The position numbers and the translations under genes were made by a program. From Leptospira perdikensis (lineage in GTDB: Bacteria > Spirochaetota > Leptospiria > Leptospirales > Leptospiraceae), in NCBI RefSeq assembly GCF_004769575.1, contig NZ_RQGA01000014.1, positions 248,001 through 312,000 on the forward strand: a stretch of 64,000 nucleotides of DNA. Reading direction: 5' to 3'. Positions 1 to 8,433 of the stretch are shown in pieces. The notes beneath the pieces are model-generated. The model was not told where the DNA came from. It made no database searches and saw nothing but the letters and a program-made list of their open reading frames with translations. Numbering within the stretch: position 1 is the first letter of the stretch; each line of letters begins with the position of its first letter.

Positions 1-499
1 CAGCTGCTTTTTTTTCTGCTAGTGCTTCAGGGGAAAGAGCAGGGTTCTTTTCGCCATCTACAATTTTCGGTGTTTTGAAAAGTGAAGTTAAATTGTTCCC
101 ACCATCTTCATTCATAGTCAGCGAAATCTCTGGTTGTTTTAGAACAATTTTATTTACTTTTAAGGTTTTGGTCAGAAGGGCTAAAAAAGAAATTTTAACA
201 TCTGCTTTTCCAAGTTGAATGAGACCTTTTGGTTTGGATTTTCTTTCATCGAGAGGTGTACCTTTGTTCGCCACTTCATCCCTTGGTGCAAGGATGATAC
301 CTTCAATCTCTATTCCGGAAAGGACATTGACAAGGTTGATATTGACGGATTCTACATGGGCTCGCACATTGATTGCAGATTCGATTTGTTTGACAAGAAA
401 ACTGGGAGTGATGAAACTCCCGGCAAATACTAACGCAATGATGACCATGAGAAGGATGCTTGCGAAGACTGCACCAATTCCGTAACCTATCTTTTTCAT
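1..499 (-). CDS. AsmA-like envelope protein (partial, N-terminal part)
   Basis: The minus strand is open from an ATG at 497-499 to the window edge, giving about 166 N-terminal residues. The protein starts with MKKIGYGIGAVFASILLM, a single N-terminal membrane anchor, followed by a 'F(I)TPSFLVKQIESAINVRA' stretch and a segment about beta-strand repeats ('VNINLVNVLSGIEIEGI'). This is the usual opening of AsmA/DUF748-type proteins, which are anchored in the inner membrane and span the periplasm, with suggested roles in outer-membrane lipid transport. An AGGAGA ribosome-binding site lies just upstream of the ATG. The C-terminal part lies outside the window, so subfamily assignment is uncertain. 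Confidence 0.7.
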   Translation of the reverse strand, partial: MKKIGYGIGAVFASILLMVIIALVFAGSFITPSFLVKQIESAINVRAHVESVNINLVNVLSGIEIEGIILAPRDEVANKGTPLDERKSKPKGLIQLGKADVKISFLALLTKTLKVNKIVLKQPEISLTMNEDGGNNLTSLFKTPKIVDGEKNPALSPEALAEKKAA

Positions 500-581
500 A
501 CTGTCTCCTAATTCTGACACTAAAGAGTGGAATTGAGACTAAGGGGAAATTGGACTCTGTAAAGTAAAAAAGGGAAATAAA

Positions 582-1010
582 TTAATTCAGAAAACGAACC
601 GAACTGATAATGTTGGTTAACTGTTGGAAAAGGTCATCTCCCACTTCTTCATCTGAATTGTAAGTGACTAGTAACATTCTAGACCGATTGGCAACCATAT
701 AGACCATCCAAACTCGATCTTCCTTTAAAAATTCACAAGCGCGGATGGAAGATCCTTCATTGTTTTCAAAAACAGCTACATTTTCTGCATCATAATCAAT
801 TTCATGGATTTTTAAATAGTTTTCTAATTCTTGGTCAACATTGAAATCTTCTAATTTAGATTCAAAAGCATAAACTTGTAAGGCACCACCACCATCCGGA
901 TGGAAAAAGGCAGGTATTTCCTCGACAACCATATGTTCCCAAGTCGCAGGAAACAGAAAAGAATACCATCCTTGAGGTGATCGAAATTGTTTGTACATGG
1001 GTTTTGTCAT
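582..1010 (-). CDS. conserved hypothetical protein, small cytosolic alpha/beta protein
   Basis: This 142-residue protein has no signal peptide or membrane segment. It begins MTKPMYKQFRSPQGWYSFLF and contains aromatic-rich strands ('W..Y.F..P..W') reminiscent of the PsbP/DUF1795-like fold, in which a 'polypeptide describes its own stress by residue patterns' cannot be turned into a function. The end carries 'LTNIISSVRFL', typical of such domains. It is transcribed away from the outer-membrane gene at 1058 and toward the AsmA-like gene, 82 bp downstream, so the two minus-strand genes may be co-transcribed. I do not recognise a function. Confidence 0.75.
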   Translation of the reverse strand: MTKPMYKQFRSPQGWYSFLFPATWEHMVVEEIPAFFHPDGGGALQVYAFESKLEDFNVDQELENYLKIHEIDYDAENVAVFENNEGSSIRACEFLKEDRVWMVYMVANRSRMLLVTYNSDEEVGDDLFQQLTNIISSVRFLN

Positions 1011-1057
1011 CGGAAATCCCTTTTCTTTCCAATAAATCTTTGGAGTAATGGCAGTAA

Positions 1058-2065
1058 ATGATTTTCAAAAGAAAATGGTATTTCCTATTATTTAGTCTTC
1101 TCATTTCCACCAGCTTTTTTGGAAGTCTTTGGGCACAAGTTTCGGGATATGAATCGGCTTACCCTTCAGCGTATTTGTTGGGACTTTCTTCGTCGGGAGT
1201 GGTTACAAAAAATTCAATGGGAAGTATTTATGGAAATACTGCATTTCTTTCCAATCAAACTAAACATATCGTAGATGCGGGCGTAAACGGAAGTTATGCG
1301 AATCCAAAAGTATCTCCATTATACCTCTCGGGTGCTCTTTACTTTTCTTATTCTGATTCCTTAGGGTTTGGATTTCGCGGTAAACCTGTTTTTTTACGAT
1401 CCTTTCCTGCGGATGAAAGATTTTCTAATTATGCCTTTCAAGGTTTTGTTAGTTGGAAATGGAACGAATATCTATCCTTTGCTTTAAATTTAGGACCAGG
1501 AATTTCTGGACGTATCGGAGGGTATAGTTCCTATTCTTGGAATCTATCAGCTTCTACAGCCATTCAATATGGAAACTTCCGAATGGGGTTAATATTAGAA
1601 TCACCGGGAAGTTACCGTTTTGACAAGTATTTGGGATCAGAAAAACTAAAAGAACGCCTCCCGGAACGACTGCTAGTGGGCGTCGGATATAAAATTACGG
1701 AATCCATAGATCTACAAATGGAAATACATCGTACTTTTTTTGAACGATCTCAGATTTCTGTAAATGGGGGAGATAACTCTTTTCATTACCCGATTCGCAC
1801 CATGTATGCAGGTAACGTCGGTTTAGCGATCGGTAAAATCGAATCCTTCCAGGTTCTCACGGGTTTTGGACGTGAGTTTCGGGCGGACTCTGCCCTTAGA
1901 GGATTTTATACGGCTTCCATTGGAATTGCCGGTTCCTTCTTTCCTTCCGAGTTAGGGGAAGGGTATTTGTATTCTGTTTCTCTCCAAAGATCAGGTTTAA
2001 GTGTGCCTGAAAGAGAGGGAGCAGAGACCCGAGCTGCTGCTCAAATCCAAATTCAGTTCCAATGA
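1058..2065 (+). CDS. probable outer-membrane beta-barrel protein
   Basis: The 335-residue product begins with a signal peptide (MIFKRKWYFLLFSLLISTSF, cleavage likely after ...GSLWAQ). The mature part is rich in alternating aromatic/Gly strands ('LYLSGALYFSYSDSLGFGFR', 'GYKITESIDLQMEIH'), and opens with a segment about a 'GLSSSGVVTKNSMGSIYGNTA' motif like that of PorV/FadL-type barrels. It is therefore probably a small outer-membrane protein. The ATG at 1058 is preceded by GGAG at 1042-1045, a rather long 12-nt spacing; an out-of-frame ATG lies at 1048. It is divergent from the gene at 582-1010. Substrate or partner unknown. Confidence 0.75.
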   Translation: MIFKRKWYFLLFSLLISTSFFGSLWAQVSGYESAYPSAYLLGLSSSGVVTKNSMGSIYGNTAFLSNQTKHIVDAGVNGSYANPKVSPLYLSGALYFSYSDSLGFGFRGKPVFLRSFPADERFSNYAFQGFVSWKWNEYLSFALNLGPGISGRIGGYSSYSWNLSASTAIQYGNFRMGLILESPGSYRFDKYLGSEKLKERLPERLLVGVGYKITESIDLQMEIHRTFFERSQISVNGGDNSFHYPIRTMYAGNVGLAIGKIESFQVLTGFGREFRADSALRGFYTASIGIAGSFFPSELGEGYLYSVSLQRSGLSVPEREGAETRAAAQIQIQFQ

Positions 2066-2094
2066 AGAACACCATTTGTCTAGATTATAAGCAA

Positions 2095-2111
2095 TATGGA
2101 TGGTTTCCATA
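2095..2111. promoter_or_regulatory. candidate upstream activator dyad
   Basis: TATGGA, five bases, TCCATA form a 17-bp dyad about 113-129 bp upstream of the start point expected from the sigma-54-like promoter at 2198. That is the normal distance for a bacterial enhancer-binding protein site. Only one copy is seen, so this is a suggestion rather than an assignment; it could also be a weak terminator stem of the preceding barrel gene, though no T-run follows. Confidence 0.25.
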
Positions 2112-2159
2112 AATGCTTTCTATCCCTTTCGCTGAAGTTTGGAACAAAATGTAGAGAAT

Positions 2160-2237
2160 TATAGGATATTCTGACTTCTTTAGGCGAGATGCACTGTCGG
2201 TACGATACTTGCATCTAAATCAGAAAGGTATCCTATA
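2160..2237 (+). promoter_or_regulatory. interrupted dyad / potential leader hairpin over RBS and start codon
   Basis: TATAGGATATTCTGA at 2160-2174 is complementary to 2220-2237, where TCAGAA and TATCCTATA are separated by only AGG (2226-2228), the core of the ribosome-binding site. The last paired base is the A of the ATG at 2237. Inside it a second stem pairs AGATGCA (2187-2193) with TGCATCT (2210-2216), topped by a 5-bp stem TGTCG/CGATA (2195-2199/2203-2207, one G-U). In RNA started upstream of 2160 this would bury the translation start. In DNA it surrounds the promoter at 2198. Confidence 0.6.
2198..2213 (+). promoter_or_regulatory. sigma-54 (RpoN) type promoter
   Basis: CGGTACGATACTTGCA closely matches the consensus TGGCACG-N4-TTGCA: GG at 2199-2200 and GC at 2211-2212 are separated by exactly ten bases and the ACG and TTGCA blocks are intact. 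The transcription start would be about 2224, leaving a leader of about 13 nt that carries only AAAGG before the ATG at 2237. The second gene of the unit is an ammonium transporter, a classic sigma-54 target, which strengthens the call. Not tested by any experiment available here. Confidence 0.65.
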
Positions 2238-4057
2238 TGGTTGATTTCAAAGTTTCCAAACGAATGCTCGTCAACTTCCGCGGACAAAACAAAGTCGTGG
2301 GAGGATTAACAGACAAAGATAAAATTGCGATCCTTCTCTACATATCCAAAGAATTTGCTAATTTAGATAGAGAAGACCAACTCTTTTCCAAAGTCATCCT
2401 GATCTGTCAGGAGATCTTTGAATCAGATAATACAACACTCCGACTTTGGGATGGAGAATATCTAGTCCCCGTTAAGTTTGTCAAAGAAACAGAACCTCCT
2501 CGTCGCAATCTGGTGATGGGCGAAGGTTATTCTGGTTCTGTATTTGAAACCAAAGAACCAGTGCTTGTTAATGATCTCACTCGTTCCGCCCATTTTTTTG
2601 ATGAGGGAGAAAAAACAAAATCGGTTATGTGTGTTCCGATTATGCAAAAGGAAGAAATTCTTGGAACACTGGCTGTAGAAAGTGAACGAGAAAATTTTTA
2701 TATCATCGATGACTTAGAAATTTTAGAAGCACTTACTTCTCAGCTAGCACTTGCCCTTTATGGGGTAAGGCTGATTGAAGGGCTTGTAACTGCAAGAGCT
2801 AGAGAAGCTGCCATCTTAAACCAACTAGAATGGGATTTGAAAATGGGTCGCAATGTCCAAAGCCAAATCCTACCTCAAGATCTAAGTGCTTGGAATGGAA
2901 TCTATTTTGCCAGCCATTATGAACCTATGGCGGAAGTGAGTGGAGACTTAGTTGATATTGTAAGACAAGGTCATTCCTTAACAGCAATTAACATCGATGT
3001 TTCGGGACATGGAATCCCAGCTGCTCTTGTGACTATGGCCATCCACCACCAATTTCGTAGGTCGGTTATGGCAGGTCTTGGGCTTACAGAAATTATGGAA
3101 GAACTGGGTGAAAAACTAAGAGAACAACTCCCCGAATCTACATATTTCACCGCTTTTATGGTTCGAATTTTTAGTGATTATACTTTTGGATACGTGAATG
3201 CAGGCCACCAACGGATGTTACATTATAAAGCAGCTGATGATACCTTCATTCAGTACGATACCAAAGGTGTACCTCTAGGAATTCTTCCTGTTAGAAAAAT
3301 TGATTATGAAGAAAAACAAGGTAAGTTGGAACCAGGTGACTTTTTACTACTGATCTCCGATGGATTTAGCGAACAGAGAAATCATTTAAAGGACGAGGTA
3401 GGAGTCGATCGAATTTTAACTTGGTTACAGGATGAAAGGGAACGCCTGGTTATGGAAGGTCGTGGAAAAGTAGATCTTAAAAAACTGGCTAATTCTTTTG
3501 TAGAACGATTTAGAGCTTACCAAGGGGAAGTTCCCAATGGGGATGATTTAAGTTTTCTTTTTCTTTATTGTGGGGATTCAATTCCAGAGGCTTCGCATTA
3601 CATACAAATGGCGAAACAGTCCAATTCGAAGATGAAAATGGAAGAGGCATATGCCCAAGCCCTCAAAGCCTTTAGTATAGATTCCTCTCTCAAAGAAATT
3701 CTGGTATTTTTAGGGAAAATGTATTACCGAGACGGAAAATACCACGAAGCCATTCGGTATTTAGAAGAGTATTTACGAACCTCGGGAGATAATACAGCCG
3801 CGTCACACTTTATGATGGGGCGAGCCTATTACAAAGCAGGGATGATTTCGGAAGCAAAACGCGCGTTAAAGATGGCTCTTTCGAGTGATCATAGTTTTGC
3901 AAAAGCTAGTATCTTACTAGCACAATGTTATTTGAAAGAAAATGCGAAACCAAAAGCAATCAAAGTATTGCAACAAGGCGTAAAAAATACACCTCAAAGT
4001 TTGGAATTAAAAACCTCTCTTTTAAGGTTAGAATCACATTCGCAGAAAGTCGGTTAA
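2237..4057 (+). CDS. GAF - SpoIIE-type PP2C phosphatase - TPR protein
   Basis: The 606-residue cytosolic protein has a GAF sensor domain (about 35-185), a coiled linker, a PP2C-like SpoIIE serine phosphatase (about 205-435) and C-terminal tetratricopeptide repeats (about 470-600). The metal-binding Asp motifs are all present: 'EVSGDLVD', 'DVSGHGIPAA', 'VNAGH', 'LLISDG' and 'NGDDLSF', so it should be catalytically active on a phosphoserine substrate, typically a STAS antagonist. The start follows AAAGG by 8 nt. It is followed after 9 bp by the ammonium transporter gene, so it probably shares the sigma-54 promoter; a link between ligand sensing and nitrogen status is inference. Confidence 0.88.
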   Translation: MVDFKVSKRMLVNFRGQNKVVGGLTDKDKIAILLYISKEFANLDREDQLFSKVILICQEIFESDNTTLRLWDGEYLVPVKFVKETEPPRRNLVMGEGYSGSVFETKEPVLVNDLTRSAHFFDEGEKTKSVMCVPIMQKEEILGTLAVESERENFYIIDDLEILEALTSQLALALYGVRLIEGLVTARAREAAILNQLEWDLKMGRNVQSQILPQDLSAWNGIYFASHYEPMAEVSGDLVDIVRQGHSLTAINIDVSGHGIPAALVTMAIHHQFRRSVMAGLGLTEIMEELGEKLREQLPESTYFTAFMVRIFSDYTFGYVNAGHQRMLHYKAADDTFIQYDTKGVPLGILPVRKIDYEEKQGKLEPGDFLLLISDGFSEQRNHLKDEVGVDRILTWLQDERERLVMEGRGKVDLKKLANSFVERFRAYQGEVPNGDDLSFLFLYCGDSIPEASHYIQMAKQSNSKMKMEEAYAQALKAFSIDSSLKEILVFLGKMYYRDGKYHEAIRYLEEYLRTSGDNTAASHFMMGRAYYKAGMISEAKRALKMALSSDHSFAKASILLAQCYLKENAKPKAIKVLQQGVKNTPQSLELKTSLLRLESHSQKVG

Positions 4058-4066
4058 GGAAAATAT

Positions 4067-5488
4067 ATGAAACAGTTTGGAAAATTACTACTTATTTTGA
4101 TTCTCCTAATTGCCTCCAATATTGGGGCAGAAGAATCCACAAACGCAGAGAGTTTGGAAACCTTGGCAAAGGAAATGGCAAGTATCAAATCTTCCCTTGC
4201 AGAAACAAAACTTGCACTTGAGACCACCAAACAAGAAGCAAATTGGGTATGGACTTGTATTGCAGCTTTTCTTGTGTTTTTTATGCAAGCTGGTTTTGCC
4301 TATGTAGAAGCCGGATTTACAAGAGCTAAAAATGCAGTGAATATTCTAATGAAAAACTTCTCTGATTTAACGGTGGGAGCGATTGCTTATTGGGTAGTTG
4401 GTTTTGGGATTATGTTCGGCCCACAAGTTCTCACAGGATTTGGAGTGGGAGTTCCCTCCTTCGCAGAGAGTTTGATCAATACGGAAGATGGAAATATGGA
4501 TCCTTCTAAGTATACCTTCTTTATCTTCCAAATTGTTTTTGCGGCGACGGCAGCAACGATTGTTTCGGGAGCGATGGCAGAGCGAACTAAGTTTTCAGCT
4601 TATTTGTTATTTTCCATTGTCATCACTGCCTTTATTTATCCAATCTTTGGATCATTTGCCTGGGGAAGTCTCTTTGGAATTTCTAGCGGATTTTTAGAAA
4701 CCCTCGGACTTGGTGGTGGAGAAGGAGTTGGATTTCATGATTTTGCTGGATCTACTGTGGTACATAGTGTAGGAGCTTGGGCAGGTCTTGCTGGTGCACT
4801 TGTGGTGGGGCCGCGGATGGGAAAATTCCAAACAGATGGAAGAGTTTACCCGATTTTAGGACACAATATGTCTATGGCGGCTCTTGGAGTTTTTATCCTT
4901 TGGTTTGGTTGGTTTGGGTTCAATCCAGGTTCTACTACTTCTATTGAGGGTGGTAGTTTTGCTCGCATAGCAGTAGTTACTCATATGGCTGCTTGTGCTG
5001 GTGCGATTTCCGCCATGGTTCTCACTTGGCTTCTGTTTAAAAAACCAGAGATTGGTCTGACCCTAAACGGTGGGCTTGCTGGTCTTGTGGCTATCACCGC
5101 TCCTTGCGATGTTGTGAGTATCACGGGAGCAGTTTGTATTGGAGCAGTCGCCGGAGTCCTTGTGATTGTTTCCGTTCTCTTTTTAGACAAAATCAAAATT
5201 GATGACCCTGTAGGTGCGGTTTCGGTTCACGGGGTTTGCGGCGCTTGGGGAACACTTGCAGTGGGACTTTTCAGCTTAGACACAGGCCTTTTTTCTGGTG
5301 CTGGATTTGCTCAATTTGCGGCACAGGCCATCGGTGTTGTGACTGCCTTTCTATGGGCTTTCCCGACAAGTTTTGCCGTATTTTATATCATCAAAAAGAC
5401 AATTGGACTTCGAGTTTCTGAAGAAGAAGAATTGTTAGGTTTGGATATTTTAGAACACGGAAACGAGGCTTACCCCGTTTCCAAATAG
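4067..5488 (+). CDS. amt: ammonium transporter, Amt/MEP/Rh family
   Basis: The 473-residue protein is an inner-membrane ammonium channel with about eleven membrane segments. The core opens at 'MQAGFAYVEAGFTRAKNAVN' and both pore histidines are visible, in 'STVVHSVGAWAG' (about residue 230) and 'VSVHGVCGAWG' (about 387). Ahead of the core are a signal peptide (MKQFGKLLLILILLIASNIG) and a charged helical stretch of about 35 residues predicted to be periplasmic. No glnK/PII gene is adjacent, unlike the usual glnK-amtB pair. It lies 9 bp behind the phosphatase gene with its own AAGGAAA site. Confidence 0.95.
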   Translation: MKQFGKLLLILILLIASNIGAEESTNAESLETLAKEMASIKSSLAETKLALETTKQEANWVWTCIAAFLVFFMQAGFAYVEAGFTRAKNAVNILMKNFSDLTVGAIAYWVVGFGIMFGPQVLTGFGVGVPSFAESLINTEDGNMDPSKYTFFIFQIVFAATAATIVSGAMAERTKFSAYLLFSIVITAFIYPIFGSFAWGSLFGISSGFLETLGLGGGEGVGFHDFAGSTVVHSVGAWAGLAGALVVGPRMGKFQTDGRVYPILGHNMSMAALGVFILWFGWFGFNPGSTTSIEGGSFARIAVVTHMAACAGAISAMVLTWLLFKKPEIGLTLNGGLAGLVAITAPCDVVSITGAVCIGAVAGVLVIVSVLFLDKIKIDDPVGAVSVHGVCGAWGTLAVGLFSLDTGLFSGAGFAQFAAQAIGVVTAFLWAFPTSFAVFYIIKKTIGLRVSEEEELLGLDILEHGNEAYPVSK

Positions 5489-5496
5489 TCCTTGAC

Positions 5497-5524
5497 CCTG
5501 GGCTTTCTGTATGGGAAGCCTAGG
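5497..5524 (+). terminator. hairpin between amt and the lipoprotein gene
   Basis: CCTGGGCTTTC at 5497-5507 pairs with 5514-5524 (11 bp with two G-T pairs, 6-nt loop). Only scattered T residues follow (TTGTGTTTCGTTTT), so it is a weak terminator at best. It ends 2 nt before the GTG start of the next gene, covering the place where that gene's ribosome-binding site should be, so it could instead attenuate translation of the lipoprotein. Confidence 0.4.
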
Positions 5525-5526
5525 TT

Positions 5527-6171
5527 GTGTTTCGTTTTCTCCCACTAACCTGCCTTCTTTTATTTTTCTTTGGTTGTTTTGAATATGAAGAGACCATTCT
5601 TTTCCGAAAACAAAGTTCGGGAACAGTCGAAATCTCCTATACAGTCCCCCTAAAAAAAGATTCCAAAGACTCCCTCATCAAATTCCTTCCAACTTCTAAA
5701 GAAGAAATCATCACCTCTGTCAAAAAAAAATCGAATAACAATTTGCAGGTTAGGGACTTTACTTTTCGTGAATTAGAAAAATCAGAAACAACGGATATGT
5801 ATTTCAAACGAAAGGGAAAGGTTTCTTACAAATTGGATTTTGAAGATCCAATCCATTTGGAAGGTGTTCTCATTGGAACTTTTTCTATCAAATCGAAACC
5901 AAGGTCCTTGGTTGTGAAAAGAGATTTCCTCAACCTAACAGACAGTACAACTATCGATGCGGGTGCTGGAGAAAAGAAAATCATTTCGGAAACATCTCGA
6001 CTCCTACGCGAAGGTCGAATCCAATTTAAAGTTTTGTTTCCAAAGGATTCGGAATGTAGTTCGAATCGAGGGTTTATTGGTCTTGGAAATTTAACTTACC
6101 AAATACCCCTTCAAGAAACCTTAGAAAATCCTGACTTTAAAACATGGGAATACAAAATTCGATTTTTCTAA
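5527..6171 (+). CDS. putative lipoprotein of unknown function
   Basis: The 214-residue product starts at a GTG with a short signal peptide ending in LLFFFGC, a spirochaete-type lipobox with the lipidated Cys at about residue 17. The mature protein is a soluble, lysine-rich beta-type domain ('RKQSSGTVEISYTVPLKK', 'YKIRFF' at the end) with no catalytic motif I can name. It resembles DUF-type lipoproteins of leptospires. It follows amt by 38 bp with the hairpin at 5497-5524 in between. Its stop overlaps the stop of the convergent mqnA gene by four bases (CTAA). Confidence 0.75.
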   Translation: MFRFLPLTCLLLFFFGCFEYEETILFRKQSSGTVEISYTVPLKKDSKDSLIKFLPTSKEEIITSVKKKSNNNLQVRDFTFRELEKSETTDMYFKRKGKVSYKLDFEDPIHLEGVLIGTFSIKSKPRSLVVKRDFLNLTDSTTIDAGAGEKKIISETSRLLREGRIQFKVLFPKDSECSSNRGFIGLGNLTYQIPLQETLENPDFKTWEYKIRFF

Positions 6172-6914
6172 ACGAGTTTGAGTTCTCTTGCGGTTTTGAT
6201 AAATAGTTCAAAACCATCTAGGTTCCTTTGTTCGGGAATATAGTGTAACTCTTGTTTGAGGTAACGATCTGTTACTGCAATCGGAAGACGTTTTTCCTCT
6301 TTGATAATAGAATCCAAATCCTTTAATCCAAATTCCAAAGCGGAAAGGAAAAGTCTGTCATCCCAAACCTTTCCTTTGGGGAAGGCCCAGAAGGCGAAAC
6401 AGAAATAAAGTCCTGTTGACTGGTTCCACCATTCCGCAAGGTCTACCACTTGGTATCCGGGAACTGGGGTTTGTAATAGTGCATGGTCTCCAAATAAAAG
6501 ATGAGACCCCTGACCCTTGGCCATCATCTCTGAAATTTCGGATGCAGGAGTGGGTATGACTTCCACCAATTTTCCGAACTCGCGAAAGAGTAGGCATTGG
6601 AGAAGGGCCACACTGGAACGGGAACCTTTGTCTGTATATACAACCCTCGGAAGTCCAGGTTCAGATTCATGTCGAAAGAAAAGTACAGAACGAACCACAT
6701 CTCTTGCACAGACTCCGACTACTTTTGTGTAGTCTAAAACCTCATGATTTCTTTCACATTCAATAGAAGATACGAGGGCACAGTCCAATTCTCCTTGTTT
6801 TAGGAGTTCGATGAGGACACTAGGGTTCTCATAAACTGGTATAAATCCGGAAGTTCTCTCAAAATAGAGGGTTAGGGGGCGGGCATTCAGGTGTTTTACG
6901 ATGCCTATTTTCAT
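6168..6914 (-). CDS. mqnA: chorismate dehydratase (menaquinone futalosine pathway)
   Basis: The 248-residue protein has the MqnA signature: an opening '[17 protein letters not shown]', '[10 protein letters not shown]' and '[14 protein letters not shown]'. It is a periplasmic-binding-protein-like fold enzyme that dehydrates chorismate to 3-enolpyruvylbenzoate, the first step of the futalosine route to menaquinone. Length agrees with the family. It is the only menaquinone gene in the window and is divergent from cheR. The other mqn genes would have to lie elsewhere in the genome. Confidence 0.85.
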   Translation of the reverse strand: MKIGIVKHLNARPLTLYFERTSGFIPVYENPSVLIELLKQGELDCALVSSIECERNHEVLDYTKVVGVCARDVVRSVLFFRHESEPGLPRVVYTDKGSRSSVALLQCLLFREFGKLVEVIPTPASEISEMMAKGQGSHLLFGDHALLQTPVPGYQVVDLAEWWNQSTGLYFCFAFWAFPKGKVWDDRLFLSALEFGLKDLDSIIKEEKRLPIAVTDRYLKQELHYIPEQRNLDGFELFIKTARELKLV

Positions 6915-6985
6915 TATCTAGTATCCCTTATAAAAAACAACTTGTCAGAACGAGAAAAGAGTGTCGAATCACTTACGAGGACAAA

Positions 6986-7843
6986 TTGGACTTTCGAACA
7001 TCTTTAAACACAATCGGTGATGCCGAATTTGAATTCATTAAAAATTTAGTGTACAAACAAGCTGGGATTTTTTTAGCACCACATAAAAAAATCATGGTCC
7101 AGTCTAGGCTCAATGCACGCCTCCGTACTTTGGGAATTGCTAGTTTTGAAAACTATGTAGCTAAACTTAAACTAGACCCTAAATTTGCGACGGATGAGAT
7201 GCAAGAGCTCATCAATCGCATAACAACAAACAAAACGGATTTTTTTCGAGAGAACCACCATTTTGAATTTTTAAAAAACCAATACTTTCCTGCCCTAGAA
7301 CAAGCAAGTGCCAATGGTGGATCAAAAACTTTGCGTATATGGTGTTCAGCTTCTTCCACCGGGGAAGAACCGTATTCTATCGCCATCAGTGTTTATGATT
7401 ATTTCAATTCGAAACCCGGTTGGAATTGTAAAATCTATGCCTCTGACATCGATACACAGGTGATCGCCACGGCAAAAAAAGGACTCTACCGAGACGAGAG
7501 ACTGGAGCCGGTATCAGAAGCTCTCAAAGCAAAACATTTTATCAAAACGATAGAAAAGGACCACGTTTTCTACGAGGCAAAACCACATCTAAAAGCGCTG
7601 ATTGATTTTAGACAAATTAATCTTTTGCATTTTCCTTTTCCCATTACGGATAAGTTGGATTTGATTTTTTGTAGGAATGTGGTGATTTACTTTGATAAAC
7701 AAACCCAAAAAACGCTATTCCAGAATTTTGAAGTGAGTCTGAAACCAAAGGGATATTTAATCCTTGGTCATTCGGAAACTATGTTTGGAATCTCAGATAG
7801 TTTCAAATTCTTAGGACATACAATCTACCAAAAGAAAGACTAA
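6986..7843 (+). CDS. cheR: chemotaxis protein methyltransferase CheR
   Basis: The 285-residue protein carries the N-terminal helical CheR domain and the SAM-dependent methyltransferase domain, with '[18 protein letters not shown]', the SAM loop '[14 protein letters not shown]' (about 117-130) and '[12 protein letters not shown]' (about 225-236). It methylates glutamates of chemoreceptors. The TTG start at 6986 is preceded by ACGAGG at good spacing. No other chemotaxis gene is in the window, so this is an isolated cheR. It converges on the HIT gene and the two stops lie within a shared hairpin. Confidence 0.93.
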   Translation: MDFRTSLNTIGDAEFEFIKNLVYKQAGIFLAPHKKIMVQSRLNARLRTLGIASFENYVAKLKLDPKFATDEMQELINRITTNKTDFFRENHHFEFLKNQYFPALEQASANGGSKTLRIWCSASSTGEEPYSIAISVYDYFNSKPGWNCKIYASDIDTQVIATAKKGLYRDERLEPVSEALKAKHFIKTIEKDHVFYEAKPHLKALIDFRQINLLHFPFPITDKLDLIFCRNVVIYFDKQTQKTLFQNFEVSLKPKGYLILGHSETMFGISDSFKFLGHTIYQKKD

Positions 7844-7856
7844 AAAATTTAGTCTT
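7836..7856. terminator. shared hairpin between convergent cheR and HIT gene
   Basis: A 9-bp stem (7836-7844 with 7848-7856, three-base loop AAA) built on AGACTAAA/TTTAGTCT includes the cheR stop codon and the last codons of the HIT gene. It is AT-rich and has A/T runs on both sides, so it could stop transcription weakly in both directions. Confidence 0.45.
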
Positions 7857-8361
7857 CTATCTGCCAAAGTTTTTTTAGATCATCCCACATTTGGTAGGGT
7901 TCATAGATTACGATCCTTGTATTGGAAAGTACATCTAAGAATCCTGCCTCATTGGGAAACCTAGGAACAATATGTTCATGGATATGGGGAATGGATCCGC
8001 CACTATTTTTTCCTAAGTTATAACCAATATTAAACCCTTGAACCCGCCATTGTTTCTCTAGTATCCTCATTGCTTTTTGGGTGAGTTTATGGATGTCGAG
8101 TGCTTCTTCTTCTGTCAGCTCTAAGTAGTGGATGATATGACGTTTGGGAAAGATGATGATGTGACCCGGATTGTAGGGGAAAAGATTGACTGATACAATC
8201 GAAAGGTCTGTCTCTGCGATGGTAAGATTGGGAACAATTTCGTTTTTATCGCGAACACCACAAAGAATGCAGTCCACGTTGGGTCTGTCCCCTTTAGCAT
8301 AACCCAATTTTCCTATGCTGAACAGGTTTTTTCTAATAGAATGTTCTTCATAGGAACTCAT
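7849..8361 (-). CDS. HIT family hydrolase (Ap4A phosphorylase/FHIT-like)
   Basis: The product has the histidine-triad motif '[11 protein letters not shown]' (HxHxH, about residue 125) preceded by '[13 protein letters not shown]' and a CxxC near the front ('DCILCGVRD'). Such proteins cleave dinucleoside polyphosphates or nucleotidyl adducts. I use the ATG at 8361 ([11 protein letters not shown], 170 residues), which has GGGAG upstream; the longer reading frame would begin at a TTG at 8412 without a clear ribosome-binding site and would overlap the rsmH region. Substrate is not deducible. Confidence 0.85.
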   Translation of the reverse strand: MSSYEEHSIRKNLFSIGKLGYAKGDRPNVDCILCGVRDKNEIVPNLTIAETDLSIVSVNLFPYNPGHIIIFPKRHIIHYLELTEEEALDIHKLTQKAMRILEKQWRVQGFNIGYNLGKNSGGSIPHIHEHIVPRFPNEAGFLDVLSNTRIVIYEPYQMWDDLKKLWQIED

Positions 8362-8433
8362 TTGTACTTTCAATCTCCCTAAAGGATTAAAGGATTGCAA
8401 GGATTTTGGCAAGTATACAGTAAGAAAGTAACA

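Noticed and set aside
215..485. Plus-strand open frames at 215-433 and 219-485
   Set aside because: They lie opposite the AsmA-like gene and have no codon or domain sense of their own.
8362..8412. Extension of the HIT gene to TTG 8412
   Set aside because: The ATG at 8361 has a better ribosome-binding site and avoids overlap with the divergent gene.
8395..8433. Extension of rsmH to TTG 8395
   Set aside because: The added residues are not in the family and GTG 8434 gives the normal start.
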